Notes under the pieces: generated by a model | The model's input: only the letters and a program-made list of their open reading frames with translations | Database searches by the model: none | What the model was told of the DNA's origin: nothing | NCBI RefSeq assembly: GCF_014193675.1 | Contig: NZ_BLXZ01000012.1 | Span: 1 to 56,902, forward strand | DNA length: 56,902 nt | Origin: Geomonas limicola | GTDB lineage: Bacteria > Desulfobacterota > Desulfuromonadia > Geobacterales > Geobacteraceae | Direction of reading: 5' to 3' | In this document: positions 1 through 7,340 of the stretch, in pieces | Position numbering within the stretch: the stretch's first letter is position 1 | Layout: each line of letters begins with the position of its first letter | Translations under genes and position numbers: made by a program

Positions 1-78
1 CCCGAACACAGAAGTTAAGCCTCTCTGGGCCGATGGTACTGCATGGGAAGCTATGTGGGAGAGTAGGTCGCCGCAGGG
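1..78 (+). rRNA. rrf: 5S ribosomal RNA, 3' part
   Basis: The sequence matches the conserved second half of bacterial 5S rRNA, including the GAACACAGAAGTTAAGC and GAGAGTAGGTCGCCGC blocks. The 5' part lies outside the window. It is the last gene of an rRNA operon that reads into the window and is followed directly by a strong terminator. The exact 3' end is estimated from the usual 5S end and could differ by a few bases. Confidence 0.96.
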
Positions 79-88
79 AATTTAATTG

Positions 89-121
89 AAAAGCCCCGCT
101 GAGAAATCAGCGGGGCTTTTC
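89..121 (+). terminator. rRNA operon terminator
   Basis: A perfect 14-bp stem (89-102 with 107-120) closes a GAAA tetraloop, with a T run at the end of the right arm. It lies 10 bases after the 5S rRNA, so it is the intrinsic terminator of the upstream rRNA operon. The A-rich left arm means it could also work on the minus strand for transcripts crossing the malQ remnant. Confidence 0.95.
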
Positions 122-160
122 GCGTTCAGAACTAGGCTTCTATTTATCCTTTATTTTTGA

Positions 161-825
161 TCACGCCCTGCCATATATGATGGTCATTTCTGTCAGCCTC
201 TCCTTAACCTCTTCCGTCACATCCTCTGGCGCAAGGCGCCATTGTCAGTTCCCCCAAGCTCTTTCCTGGTCGTTCATACGGGCATCCTGACCTAATCCAC
301 GAAGGTCTTGTAGCTGTGTTGTCGCGGTCTTTCCTGTCCGCATCATCGCCCTACGAATCATCTTTCAATTCACCGCTTTGGTAACCCTGTGTCCCCTGCT
401 CGAACTTGCACTGCTCGACCTCCTTTCCTAGTTCCTTTAATAACTGCGTAAACTTACTCGGGAACGGGTACGCACGGGGTGCGGCCACTGCGACAGCGGC
501 TTTCCGGAAAAGTGTCTGCGCAGCGCTATGAACCTGCCGTACTCCTCAAACTACCAGTCATTGGAGTCACAGAAGATCCGGTACGGCTCGCAAAAGTCTG
601 TCCGATTCTGAAAGTGGAGATTTTCTGCAAAGCGGAAAGGCTGTTGTAGGGAGAATCGCTTGTGACGGGGGCGGTGGGGTTGAGGGGAAGCACCTGCCAA
701 TAATTCTGCCTGGTCTCCTTAAGAAAATCGGCGAAAGCATAGGCTGCGGGGCCGAGGTCGCCAATCCCGAACGGGGAGGGGAGGCTGGTTATGTGGCAGA
801 GTACCCCGCTTGCGCGATTTTCCAT
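161..825 (-). pseudogene. malQ: 4-alpha-glucanotransferase remnant (decayed malQ)
   Basis: Read on the minus strand, the first 60 or so codons after the ATG at 825 give a convincing MalQ N-terminus: GVLCHITSLPSPFGIGDLG, then WQVLPLNPT and SPYNSLSA. Similarity then breaks. A second block near 570-480 encodes FCDSN, EEYGRFIALRRHFSGKP and QWPHP, as in the middle of MalQ. A third, ending at 161, encodes LQDLRGLGQDARMN, QWRLAPEDVTEEVKERL and IIYGR, as in its C-terminus. Between the blocks there are deletions (about 60 residues lost after SPYNSLSA), frame changes, and in-frame stops at 551-553 and 245-247; the latter replaces the Trp of the usual GNWxWR motif. The N-terminal wording differs from the intact MalQ at 53.4 kb, so it is a separate, older paralogue and not a fresh duplicate. 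Confidence 0.9.
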
Positions 826-1004
826 TGAAATCCTCCTCCCCATTGTCGAATAATATTAGCGGACGCTTACTTGCCATGGCGAAGGCCTTTGTCGAGGGCG
901 TCCCGCTGTAGGTGGGCAAGGGGCATTGCAATGAGAGTCCAGATTGGTACTATTAGCGTGCTTTAAAATACGAAAATGAAACCCACGGAACATGAGGAGA
1001 AGAG

Positions 1005-1412
1005 ATGAAAACAACCGTACTTGCAGCGCTGCTGTTAGCCGGAGGGCTGGCGGGATGTGCCACAAAAAGTTATGTTGGTCAGCAGCTTGAGCCGATTTCC
1101 TGCAGAGTCGACCTTCTCGAAAACAGGGAGAAGAACCTTGAAGCCCGCACGGCCGCTGCAGAGGCGCGCCTCACTCGTGTTGAAGCGCAGCTCAACGCAC
1201 TGCAGAGCCAGATAACAGCCCTGCCGAAAACATTAGACCTCAGTCCTGCGGACCGCGCCTTACTCACCGGCAGCACTGACCAGGCGCGTCGTGCTGCCGA
1301 GAGTGCCGACCGAGCAGATGCTGCCGCGCGGGGAGCAGCCGCGTCGGCACAGGCCGCAGAAACTGCCGCCAAACGAGCGACCAAGGCCTTCGAATTGGGT
1401 CAGCGCAAATAG
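1005..1412 (+). CDS. Small coiled-coil lipoprotein, Lpp-like
   Basis: This 135-residue protein has a lipoprotein signal peptide with lipobox LAGC (lipidated Cys18), then an almost uninterrupted alanine/glutamate/arginine-rich helix with heptad character (about residues 30-75 and 90-130). It ends in a C-terminal lysine (GQRK). Short, lipidated, helical and ending in Arg-Lys is the layout of Braun's lipoprotein Lpp, whose last Lys is linked to peptidoglycan by L,D-transpeptidases. The next gene, 53 bases downstream, encodes such an enzyme, which strengthens the idea of an outer membrane-cell wall tether. It is longer than E. coli Lpp, and covalent attachment is inference. The ATG is preceded by a GAGGAGA ribosome site. 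Confidence 0.85.
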   Translation: MKTTVLAALLLAGGLAGCATKSYVGQQLEPISCRVDLLENREKNLEARTAAAEARLTRVEAQLNALQSQITALPKTLDLSPADRALLTGSTDQARRAAESADRADAAARGAAASAQAAETAAKRATKAFELGQRK

Positions 1413-1465
1413 TAGGAGAAGGAGCTGCGCAGGTTAATCTGCGCGGGCTTCCGATTGTCCATCCC

Positions 1466-2383
1466 ATGAAATGCGTTCGGCTATTGCTCAATCTGGTAAC
1501 GGCGATACTCATCATGGAACTGCCGGTTACTGAGTCCTTCGCTGCACCTGCGGACCAGGTCATCAGCTCATCCAAGATAGGCAGCCTCCGAAGTTATCGG
1601 GTGCGGGGAGCGGAGTCACTGGTGGAAGTCGCCAGGAGGTTCGACCTCGGTTTTAACAGTCTCATCGCAGCAAACCCGGGGGTCGACCCCTGGGTGCCCG
1701 GAAGCGGAACCCGCGTCACCCTGCCGACTGCCAGGATTTTGCCCACCGTGCAGCAGCGCCCGGTAATCCTCGTCAATATCCCCGAGTTTCGCCTGTATTA
1801 CGTTCCCCGTTCCAAACGTGCTCCCGTGCGAACCTTCCCCCTGGGTATCGGCGAGCAGGGACGTACTACCCCCACCGGTGATTACACCGTAATCGAGAAG
1901 ATAGTTCATCCGGTGTGGCATGTGCCGCCGTCTATACAGGCGGAGCAGCGCTACCGGCGTGCTGTCGTGCCACCCGGCCCGGAAAACCCGCTGGGCAGCC
2001 ACGCTTTGCGCCTGTCTCGCAACGACCTGATGATCCACGGCACCAACCGCCCCCACGGCATCGGCAGAAGAACCAGTCACGGTTGTCTGCGGCTGTATCC
2101 CGAAGACATCGTCACCCTGTTCAAGCTGGTGTCTCGCGGCACCCGGGTCCGCATCGTCGACGAACCCGTGAAGGCTAGCAAGGCAGGGAACCGGATTCTA
2201 CTGGAGGCGCATCCGCCGGTGACGGGGACGATTTCGGTGGGAGAAACCTTACGGCTGCTGGCCCGGAAACGGCTGCTGACCCGGGTGGACTTTGCCAAGG
2301 TGGTGCGGGTGATCGAGGAGAGAAGGGGAATCCCGGTGGACATCACCCTCACGCTGCCAAGCGCACCGGGAAGAGGAAACTGA
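1466..2383 (+). CDS. L,D-transpeptidase with LysM domain (ErfK/YbiS/YcfS family)
   Basis: This is a 305-residue secreted enzyme. Residues 1-27 form a signal peptide. A LysM-like wall-binding segment follows (about 45-93, with YRVRGAESLVEVARRF). The YkuD catalytic domain spans about 97-237, with His in IHGTN and the signature SHGCLRL (catalytic Cys207, His205). Such enzymes make 3-3 crosslinks in peptidoglycan or attach Lpp to it, using the tetrapeptide stem in the periplasm. The C-terminal 70 residues lie outside the catalytic domain and may be a partner-binding tail, as in the ErfK/YbiS group. It follows the Lpp-like gene closely and is probably co-transcribed with it. Confidence 0.93.
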   Translation: MKCVRLLLNLVTAILIMELPVTESFAAPADQVISSSKIGSLRSYRVRGAESLVEVARRFDLGFNSLIAANPGVDPWVPGSGTRVTLPTARILPTVQQRPVILVNIPEFRLYYVPRSKRAPVRTFPLGIGEQGRTTPTGDYTVIEKIVHPVWHVPPSIQAEQRYRRAVVPPGPENPLGSHALRLSRNDLMIHGTNRPHGIGRRTSHGCLRLYPEDIVTLFKLVSRGTRVRIVDEPVKASKAGNRILLEAHPPVTGTISVGETLRLLARKRLLTRVDFAKVVRVIEERRGIPVDITLTLPSAPGRGN

Positions 2384-2461
2384 GAACGTTGACGGTTTGT
2401 GTCGTAGCTGGGAGTGTGCAGGAACAACCTACCCGACATCGGGGACCCTGCGGGAGGCGGC

Positions 2462-2986
2462 ATGAAAGGGATCGTCGTCAGGCTTATGGCTGGTGAAGGA
2501 ATCGTTCGAACTACCGAGGGAACCTGCTACCGGCTCAGCCCGGTGGTCTGGAGGAGAGGGGGCGAGCCGGATGTTGGAGACACCGTCAGGTTCACGGTCA
2601 TCGGTGGTGCGGTTGCAGAGCTTCGGGTGCCGCTCGTAGCAGCACGCCGGGGTCAATTGAGGCGCCTGTTGGTACAGGTGGAGACCAGGCTGCCAACCAT
2701 GATCTACGGCTGCTATGCCACGGCTTTTCTCTACGGGATCACCATGGTGATGGGGGTGATTGCAGCCTACAGCTATCGGGACAGCGGCAGCGAGCCCTGG
2801 CTAGAGAGTCATTATACCTACCAGATCAGGTTGTTCTGGAAGACCCTCCCCCTGTTTTTGGCTGCGGTGCCGCTTACCTTTTACTATCGCACAGGGACAG
2901 CCATCGTGCTGCTCACCTACCTCTGGGTGATTCTCAAGAGCCTCAAAGGGTGGCGCTGCCTCGTCGAACGGAGACCGGTCAGCTGA
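2462..2986 (+). CDS. Two-helix inner-membrane protein, unknown function
   Basis: This is a 174-residue protein. The ATG at 2462 is chosen because GGGAGG lies just upstream; an in-frame start at 2414 would add 16 residues. The first 65 residues are soluble and beta-rich (GIVVRLMAGEGIVRT, VGDTVRFTVI), resembling an OB or cold-shock-like fold. Two hydrophobic segments follow (about 80-103 and 121-155), with a basic C-terminal end. The soluble-domain-plus-two-helices plan resembles cold-shock/DUF1294-type membrane proteins, but the match is only in architecture. It follows the L,D-transpeptidase in the same direction and meets the cytochrome gene tail to tail, 6 bases apart. Confidence 0.75.
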   Translation: MKGIVVRLMAGEGIVRTTEGTCYRLSPVVWRRGGEPDVGDTVRFTVIGGAVAELRVPLVAARRGQLRRLLVQVETRLPTMIYGCYATAFLYGITMVMGVIAAYSYRDSGSEPWLESHYTYQIRLFWKTLPLFLAAVPLTFYYRTGTAIVLLTYLWVILKSLKGWRCLVERRPVS

Positions 2987-2992
2987 GACGTC

Positions 2993-3328
2993 CTACTGGA
3001 CCGGTTTCTTCGCGGGTTTAAGCGGGGTCTGCTTCCAGAAGATACCAAGTACCTCGCGCTCCTTCGGCTCGAGCTTGGCCCCTTTTTTCTCCATTTCCTG
3101 CTGAATTTTTGTCATGTTCTTACCGGAGAGGAAGGCGGCACTGATACGGTCTTCAGTATGGCAGGAAACACATTTCTTGCTGATGACCTCGTGAGCCTGT
3201 TTGAACTCGCCACCGGTTACGGCTCCGAGTTTAGAGCCACTCGTTTTAGCCGGGGTTTCCCATAAGGCCCAGGCAGAGCTGAGGGAAAGTAAGGTCACTG
3301 CGATGGTTAACGCTATGCTTCTTCTCAT
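2993..3328 (-). CDS. Small monoheme c-type cytochrome
   Basis: This is a 111-residue periplasmic protein with a cleavable signal peptide (residues 1-22, ending AWA) and one CxxCH heme site (CVSCH). A Met near residue 72 (KNMTK) could be the distal heme ligand. The C-terminal tail is Lys/Pro-rich. Small exported cytochromes of this kind are abundant in Geobacteraceae and shuttle electrons in the periplasm; no specific partner is visible here. The start is preceded by AAGGAG. It is transcribed alone, away from the promoter at 3.43 kb. Confidence 0.85.
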   Translation of the reverse strand: MRRSIALTIAVTLLSLSSAWALWETPAKTSGSKLGAVTGGEFKQAHEVISKKCVSCHTEDRISAAFLSGKNMTKIQQEMEKKGAKLEPKEREVLGIFWKQTPLKPAKKPVQ

Positions 3329-3425
3329 TGCGACTCCTTGGTAAACAGTGGTAGCTGATTCCCGTTATCTATACCAGACTTTTTGCTGGTTGTCTTCTGT
3401 CTGAGCCGATTTACGAATACTGCAT

Positions 3426-3453
3426 TTGACAAAGACAAAGTGTGAAATATCAT
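3426..3453 (+). promoter_or_regulatory. Predicted sigma-70 promoter for the MoaD/ThiS-like gene
   Basis: TTGACA (3426-3431) and TATCAT (3448-3453) are separated by 16 bases. They lie in an AT-rich gap about 50 bases upstream of the start at 3501. The fit is good but was made by eye. Confidence 0.6.
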
Positions 3454-3500
3454 TAGTTATGCCTGTGTAATGTCACGCGCTGCCAGCGCTGGAGCTACCT

Positions 3501-3788
3501 ATGCTATCCAAGGGAACTGCGAGAATTCAGATGCTGGGAGCGCTGCGCCTGCTCCGGATGCAACGGGGCCTTGCCACCACGGTGGAGGTTGCCATTCCCC
3601 CCTGTGGATTTGCCGCCAGCGTGCTGGCTCGCGATCTGGGGCTGCCCCTGGAAAGCATCGAGGCGGTGCTGGTCAACCACGAAGGGTTCCGTCTGGACCA
3701 CTGCATCAAAAGCGGAGACCGGGTTGCCTTTGTTCCCAAAGAACATCCGGCCGAAACCGTTGCACAATGGGTAACGGGTTCCGTGTAA
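3501..3788 (+). CDS. MoaD/ThiS-like beta-grasp protein
   Basis: This is a 95-residue soluble protein. The second half (about residues 40-80) has the ThiS/MoaD pattern: LARDLGLPLESIEAVLVNHEG, then a CIKSGDRVAFVP segment, which form the strands before the final turn of a beta-grasp fold. The C-terminal Gly-Gly needed for sulfur-carrier activity is absent; the protein ends WVTGSV. It is therefore probably not a classical sulfur carrier and resembles the ubiquitin-like domain found beside Mut7-C proteins. A GGAG ribosome site is 7 bases before the ATG. No molybdopterin or thiamine genes are near. Confidence 0.6.
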   Translation: MLSKGTARIQMLGALRLLRMQRGLATTVEVAIPPCGFAASVLARDLGLPLESIEAVLVNHEGFRLDHCIKSGDRVAFVPKEHPAETVAQWVTGSV

Positions 3789-4004
3789 CTGTTTCTGGCC
3801 TCCCTGTCTCACCTTCAGATGACCTTTGTCTTTTCTCACAAATCATCCCTCTGACAAAAGAGTCAGCCATTCGTTCGCCTGGTATCGGCTCTGCTGAGAG
3901 TGGCTCGACTCCAGGCTCTTTGCAGCTTCTGTCAATGCATTTGGCAGGTATGATAAACTGCAAGGGTGGCAGATGAACACCCGTTACCGGCACAGGGAAA
4001 CCAG

Positions 4005-5342
4005 ATGACCCAGTCACCCCCCAAATCCGTCGCAGCCTTGGAGGCAGAACTTGCCGAGGCAAGTCTTGCCGGCCGCAGCGCACGTCGCCAGATCGCGCTG
4101 CTGAGCTCCATCGTCAGTGTCCTCAGGGAGACAGCCAACTGTCAGACCGAGGAGGAGATGGCCCAGGTCTGTCTGAGGGTGGCCGAGGATCTCACCGGTA
4201 GCGCCTACGGCTTCATCGGGGAGCTGAACGAACAGGGGCTTTTCGACACCACACTGGTAAGCGAGCGGGGCTGGGCGGCCTGTCGCATGCCTACGGCAGA
4301 AGCGGTCCGGCTTCTCAAAAGCATGCCGAACCGCGGCATCAACCGGATCGGCCTGCAGGCGAACCGATCCTGGATCGTGAACGACGTGGGGCGCGATCCC
4401 AACTCCGTGCCGCGACCAACGGGCCACCCGGAACTCAGCTCGTTTCTCGGAGTCCCCCTCAGCTACGCCGGCGGCAGCATCGGGATGATCGGGCTCGCCA
4501 ACAAGCCGTCCGGTTACAGCAGCGCCGACCGCGAAGAAGTGGAGGCTCTGGCGGCCGCCTTCATCGAGTCGCTGAACCGGCGCCGCGCCGAAAAAAGAGT
4601 GGCAGAGCTCAACGCTGAACTGAGTAGCCAGGTGCGCCAAGTGGAGGCGGCCAACAAGGAACTCGAAAATTTCAGCTACTCGATGTCCCACGATCTCAGA
4701 GCGCCGGTCAGGCACCTGAACGCCTACCTGGAACTTCTGGGCAAGCAGGACCTCTCGGTGCTGGATCACAAGAGCCACCACTACCTCGAGGTAATCCGGG
4801 ATGCGGCAGAAAACATGGCCCTGCTGGTAGATGGCCTGCTATCATTCCTGCACCTGGGGAGGGTGGAGCTCAAGGGCGCGCGGGTAGACCTGGGCGAACT
4901 GGTCAACGAGGTGATCCTGGAAATGGCCGGGCATCCCGACGCGGGACGGGTCGACTGGCAGATCGCCCCGCTACCGGAGGTCTGGGGAGACCGGGAGATG
5001 CTGCGCACGGTTTTCCAAAACCTGGTGGCCAACGCGCTGAAATTCAGCCGGGATCGCCAGGAGATCGAGATAGAGATCGGCACGGGAAGCGGCAACCTCA
5101 GCGAGTTGGTGTTTTTCGTGAGAGACAACGGGGTCGGGTTCGACATGCGCTACCAGCACAAGCTGTTCGGGCTCTTCCAGCGTCTGCACTCCAACGAGGA
5201 GTTCAAGGGGACCGGCGTCGGTCTCGCCAGTGTGCAGCGGATCATTCAGCGGCACGGCGGGCGGGTCTGGGCCTCGTCGGTGTTGGGGGAGGGGGCCACC
5301 CTCTGGTTCTCGCTCCCCAGGCAAGAGGAGATCGTACCATGA
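4005..5342 (+). CDS. GAF-domain sensor histidine kinase
   Basis: This is a 445-residue cytoplasmic sensor kinase with no membrane segment. A short coiled region leads into a GAF domain (about residues 45-190). Next come a HisKA dimerisation domain with the H-box YSMSHDLRAP (about residue 228) and a HATPase_c domain (about 320-440) with N-box NALKFS, G1 DNGVGFD and G2 GTGVGLA. The ATG at 4005 is chosen because AGGGA lies 6 bases upstream; a GTG at 3966 would add 13 residues but lacks a well-placed ribosome site. Its stop overlaps the next gene by ATGA, so it is translationally coupled to the receiver protein, its likely phosphorelay partner. Confidence 0.92.
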   Translation: MTQSPPKSVAALEAELAEASLAGRSARRQIALLSSIVSVLRETANCQTEEEMAQVCLRVAEDLTGSAYGFIGELNEQGLFDTTLVSERGWAACRMPTAEAVRLLKSMPNRGINRIGLQANRSWIVNDVGRDPNSVPRPTGHPELSSFLGVPLSYAGGSIGMIGLANKPSGYSSADREEVEALAAAFIESLNRRRAEKRVAELNAELSSQVRQVEAANKELENFSYSMSHDLRAPVRHLNAYLELLGKQDLSVLDHKSHHYLEVIRDAAENMALLVDGLLSFLHLGRVELKGARVDLGELVNEVILEMAGHPDAGRVDWQIAPLPEVWGDREMLRTVFQNLVANALKFSRDRQEIEIEIGTGSGNLSELVFFVRDNGVGFDMRYQHKLFGLFQRLHSNEEFKGTGVGLASVQRIIQRHGGRVWASSVLGEGATLWFSLPRQEEIVP

Positions 5343-5788
5343 AACTGAAACGAATCCTGTTGGTGGAGGACAACGCCAACGATGCAGAACTGACCCTGGA
5401 GGCACTTTCCGAGCACAATTTGGCAAACGAGGTGGACCGGGTCACCGATGGTGCCGAGGCGCTCGACTACCTGTTCCAGCGTGGTGCCTATGCCGCGCGT
5501 GAGGACGGCAACCTCGCGGTGATTCTTCTGGATCTGAAACTGCCCAAGGTGGACGGCCTCGAGGTGCTGCGCATCATCAAGTCGGACGACAGGCTCAAGT
5601 ACCTCCCCGTGGTGGTGCTGACCTCGTCCCGAGAAGAAAGCGACCTGGTGGAGAGCTACCGTCTCGGCGTCAACGCTTACGTGGTAAAACCGGTCAACTT
5701 CTCCGAATTCATCAACGCCGTCCGTGAGGTGGGTGCTTTTTGGGCAATCGTCAACGAACCTCCGCCGGCCAAAGGTGTCGCGAAATGA
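5339..5788 (+). CDS. Single-domain response regulator (Rcp1-like)
   Basis: This is a 149-residue stand-alone receiver domain. The acidic pair is ED at residues 10-11, the phosphoacceptor is Asp65 in ILLDLKLP, the conserved Thr/Ser lies in VLTSS, and Lys117 is in VKPVN. An extended loop before the phosphorylation site and the overall length match Rcp1-type receivers that partner with GAF/PHY kinases. There is no output domain, so it probably relays phosphate or binds a target. It overlaps the kinase stop (ATGA) and its own stop overlaps the next start, making a tightly coupled three-gene unit. Confidence 0.93.
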   Translation: MKLKRILLVEDNANDAELTLEALSEHNLANEVDRVTDGAEALDYLFQRGAYAAREDGNLAVILLDLKLPKVDGLEVLRIIKSDDRLKYLPVVVLTSSREESDLVESYRLGVNAYVVKPVNFSEFINAVREVGAFWAIVNEPPPAKGVAK

Positions 5789-7329
5789 GCAGGAGCCTGC
5801 GCATCCTCCATCTGGAAGACGACCCGATGGACGCCGAACTGGTGCAGATGACCCTGGTATCCGAAGGGGTTGAGTGCGAGGTCCAGGTGGTGTCACGACG
5901 CGAGGAGTTCCAGGTGGCCATCGAGCGCGGCGGGATCGACCTGATCCTTGCCGATTTCGCGCTCCCCAGCTTTGACGGGATGAGCGCCCTGGGCATGGTG
6001 CGTGCCCAGCATCCGGACCTCCCCTTTGTCTTCGTCTCCGGGAAACTGGGGGAGGAAGCGGCCATCGAGTCGCTGAAGAGCGGCGCCACCGACTACGTGC
6101 TGAAAAGCCGCCTGTCACGTCTGGTTCCGGCGGTGCAGCGCGCCCTGACCGAGGCCAAGGAACATGCAAAACAGCGCAGGACCGAACAGGCGCTGGAGCG
6201 GGCCTACGCCGAGATCGAGAAGCGGGCCGAAGATTACCGTAACCTCTTCAACAGCATCCGTGACGTCATCGTGGTGGCAGACCAGGGGCGCCGGATCCTG
6301 CACGTGAACCAGCCAGCCCTGCGGGACACCTTCGGCTACGAGGTGGAGGAGGTGGTCGATCGCAACGCGGGGATCCTGTACGCGGACGAGCAGGAGTTCG
6401 AGAGCCTGGGGCGCGAGGTCTTCGACGTCGCCGGGTCGGAAGGGAAGCTTATGGAGGTGAAGTTCAAGCGCAAAAGCGGCGAGGTCTTCAACGGCGAGAT
6501 CTATGCCCTGAAGCGCCTGGACCGCTTCGGGGTCCCCACTGGCAACATCGGGGTGTGCCGGGACATCAGCGAACGCAAGAGGGCTGCTGCGGCCTTGAGG
6601 GAGAGCGAGATGCGGCACTACCAGCTGCAGCTCGAGCTGCACTACGCCGCCGAGATCCAGGCCAAGCTCTTGCCGCGCAGTTACCCGAACATCCCGGGTT
6701 TCGAGGTGGTTGCCCGCTGCCTGCCGGCCAAGCAGGTGGGAGGCGATTTCTACGACTGGCAGGAGGTCTCTCCGGTCATTTTTAACATCACCTTGGGCGA
6801 TGTCATGGGGAAGGGGATGGCCGCCGCCATGCTGATGGCCACCGCCCGCGCTGCGCTGCATGCCGTCACCCTGTACAACAGCCCGGGGCAGGCCCTGCAC
6901 CTGGCCGAGGCGTCGCTGCTCCCCGACCTGGAAAACTCGGAAAGCTTCGTGACCCTGTTCCACGGCCAGCTGGATGCGAGCCGACGGACCCTCAGCTTTG
7001 TCGATTGCGGTCACGGCTATGTCTTCGTGCGCCGGGCGGACGGTAGCGTGGAAACCCTCTCGCCGCGTGGCTTGCCGGTTGGTGTGCAAAGTGGCCAGGT
7101 GTACCAGGAGGGGACGGTCCAGTTCGAGAAGGGGGACGTCCTGGTGCTCTTCAGCGACGGACTCATCGATGCGAACCCGCAGCTTGAGCTCACCAACAAG
7201 ATCCTCGCGAGAAACCTGGCGGGGCTTCAGAGTGCTCAGGACATGGTGGACCGTCTGGTGGGACTTACCGGGATGCCGGATCCCCAGCCCGACGACATCA
7301 CGGTGGTCGTGCTGCGTTGCCTAGCCTGA
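5785..7329 (+). CDS. Receiver-PAS-PP2C (RsbU/SpoIIE-type) phosphatase
   Basis: This is a 514-residue response regulator whose output is a protein phosphatase. Residues 1-120 are a receiver domain (EDD at 11-13, Asp57 in LADFALP, Lys in VLKSRL). A coiled linker leads to a PAS domain (about 150-265, NLFNSIRDVIVVAD). The C-terminal part (about 290-514) is an SpoIIE/PP2C phosphatase with metal motifs GGDFYDW, GDVMGKGMAAA and SDGLIDA. In this family such enzymes dephosphorylate anti-sigma antagonists or related switches. The ATGA overlap fixes the start at 5785. No STAS or anti-sigma gene is in the window, so its target lies elsewhere. Confidence 0.93.
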   Translation: MSRSLRILHLEDDPMDAELVQMTLVSEGVECEVQVVSRREEFQVAIERGGIDLILADFALPSFDGMSALGMVRAQHPDLPFVFVSGKLGEEAAIESLKSGATDYVLKSRLSRLVPAVQRALTEAKEHAKQRRTEQALERAYAEIEKRAEDYRNLFNSIRDVIVVADQGRRILHVNQPALRDTFGYEVEEVVDRNAGILYADEQEFESLGREVFDVAGSEGKLMEVKFKRKSGEVFNGEIYALKRLDRFGVPTGNIGVCRDISERKRAAAALRESEMRHYQLQLELHYAAEIQAKLLPRSYPNIPGFEVVARCLPAKQVGGDFYDWQEVSPVIFNITLGDVMGKGMAAAMLMATARAALHAVTLYNSPGQALHLAEASLLPDLENSESFVTLFHGQLDASRRTLSFVDCGHGYVFVRRADGSVETLSPRGLPVGVQSGQVYQEGTVQFEKGDVLVLFSDGLIDANPQLELTNKILARNLAGLQSAQDMVDRLVGLTGMPDPQPDDITVVVLRCLA

Positions 7330-7340
7330 AGCCGAGCTTT

